NCBI GenBank assembly: GCA_023014485.1
Contig: JAJOZX010001565.1
Coordinates: forward strand, 5,001-69,000
From: Bathynomus jamesi
Lineage: Eukaryota > Arthropoda > Malacostraca > Isopoda > Cirolanidae
Reading direction: 5' to 3'
Length of the DNA: 64,000 nucleotides
In this document: one piece after another, positions 63,440 through 64,000 of the stretch
Layout: every line of letters begins with the position of its first letter
Position numbering within the stretch: the first letter of the stretch is position 1
Position numbers and translations under genes: made by a program
The notes under the pieces: model-generated
What the model was told of the DNA's origin: nothing
What the model saw: only the letters and a program-made list of their open reading frames with translations
The model's database searches: none

Positions 63440-63640
63440 GATGAATAAAACCACGAAGGAAAAAGAAACACAAAGGGGTGCTCAAGCGCTTTCGTCTAAT
63501 GACATCCTCAGGAACACTGGAGTGAAAGGACAGATCAAGGCAATATATAGGTTACAAAAATAAACATACATACATACATATTCACATACATATACATATA
63601 TATATATATACATATATATTATATATATATAAATATATAC

Positions 63641-63692
<52 letters not shown>

Positions 63693-63851
63693 GTATATGT
63701 ATGTGAATATGTATGTATGTATGTTTATTTTTGTAACCTATATATTGCCTTGATCTGTCCTTTCACTCCAGTGTTCCTGAGGATGTCATTAGACGAAAGC
63801 GCTTGAGCACCCCTTTGTGTTTCTTTTTCCTTCGTGGTTTTATTCATCATA
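63440..63851. repeat. Large inverted duplication, 152-bp arms
   Basis: The arms 63440-63591 and 63700-63851 are exact or near-exact reverse complements, joined by a TA-rich spacer that is itself partly palindromic. Each arm ends in GATGAATAAAACCACGAAGG and contains CTTTCGTCTAATGACATCCT. In the reverse direction the arm reads CCTGAGGATGTCATTAGACG then AAAGCG, similar to the non-coding ends of Penelope-like elements. Confidence 0.85.
63590..63700. repeat. (TA)n/(CATA)n spacer of the inverted duplication
   Basis: A TA-rich stretch with TACATA and TATGTA interruptions, symmetric around about 63645. Confidence 0.85.
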
Positions 63852-63885
63852 AATACTTTTCACGTGTCACTTTCGTGAAATAATT

Positions 63886-63889
<4 letters not shown>

Positions 63890-63937
<48 letters not shown>
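63890..63937. repeat. (TA)n microsatellite
   Basis: TA run near the right window edge. The last 63 bases (AAAGGTTCCGCGCGATGATT and onward) are not recognised. Confidence 0.95.
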
Positions 63938-63940
<3 letters not shown>

Positions 63941-64000
63941 ACAACCTTACAAAGGTTCCGCGCGATGATTTCTCACTTCGCGAAGGTCAAGCTTGTCGCC

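Overview
The window reads as a stretch of a large, repeat-rich animal genome, most likely an arthropod and possibly a crustacean. The evidence is spliced genes with GT-AG introns, very abundant (TA)n, (CA)n and (GA)n microsatellites, tRNA-derived SINE-like repeats, Penelope-like, CR1-like and Ty3-like retroelements, and Tc1/mariner, hAT-like and CACTA-like DNA transposons. I see no bacterial-type operons, rRNA genes or CRISPR array. The species call is an inference; an insect or other arthropod cannot be excluded.

The only cellular gene I can support is a xanthine dehydrogenase (molybdo-flavoenzyme) gene on the minus strand. Fifteen exons, scattered between 40008 and 25421, run from just after the N-terminal iron-sulfur region through the FAD domain into the first half of the molybdenum domain. 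The extreme N-terminus and the C-terminal part (about 500 or more residues by comparison with the family) were not found. Its introns hold a CR1-like LINE, a LINE fragment on the opposite strand, a CACTA-like transposon, and several MITEs. The conserved active-site glutamate of the GGFGGKE motif is a glutamine here.

Most of the remainder is mobile DNA. From left to right: a small MITE (181-629); a hAT-like transposon (763-2724); a dispersed repeat (2735-3660) with an inverted sister at 19946-20830; a perfect 230-bp palindrome (3726-3955); a truncated mariner fused to a GC-rich LINE that lacks most of its RT (3983-8165); a Penelope-like element with a fold-back second copy (8380-10375); a repeat present twice (10965-11740 and 15915-18245), whose copies carry different MITE insertions, each with an exact 8-bp target duplication; a DD41D mariner deletion derivative (14511-15268); a Tc1-like deletion derivative (20838-21828); the xanthine dehydrogenase gene (25421-40008); a tandem SINE array (41236-42139); two further CACTA-like copies (42140-44940 and 45752-48012), the second nested in another DD41D mariner (44983-48460); a second hAT-like element (48954-52917); a Ty3-type fragment (54770-56220); a non-LTR retrotransposon (56395-60285); an intact DD41D mariner with a 356-residue transposase (61638-63416); and an inverted duplication (63440-63851).

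The most interesting signal is the family of three CACTA-like elements. All begin with CAC and end with GTG (two of the three read CACTR inward from their left end), all are flanked by a 3-bp TTA/TAA duplication, and all encode a roughly 560-residue protein with an N-terminal Cys cluster, a D...C-x2-C...D...E arrangement and a very conserved SEEQGERFHQD block. One copy has two coding introns that the other two lack. A second theme is that many elements lie inside or against (TA)n microsatellites.
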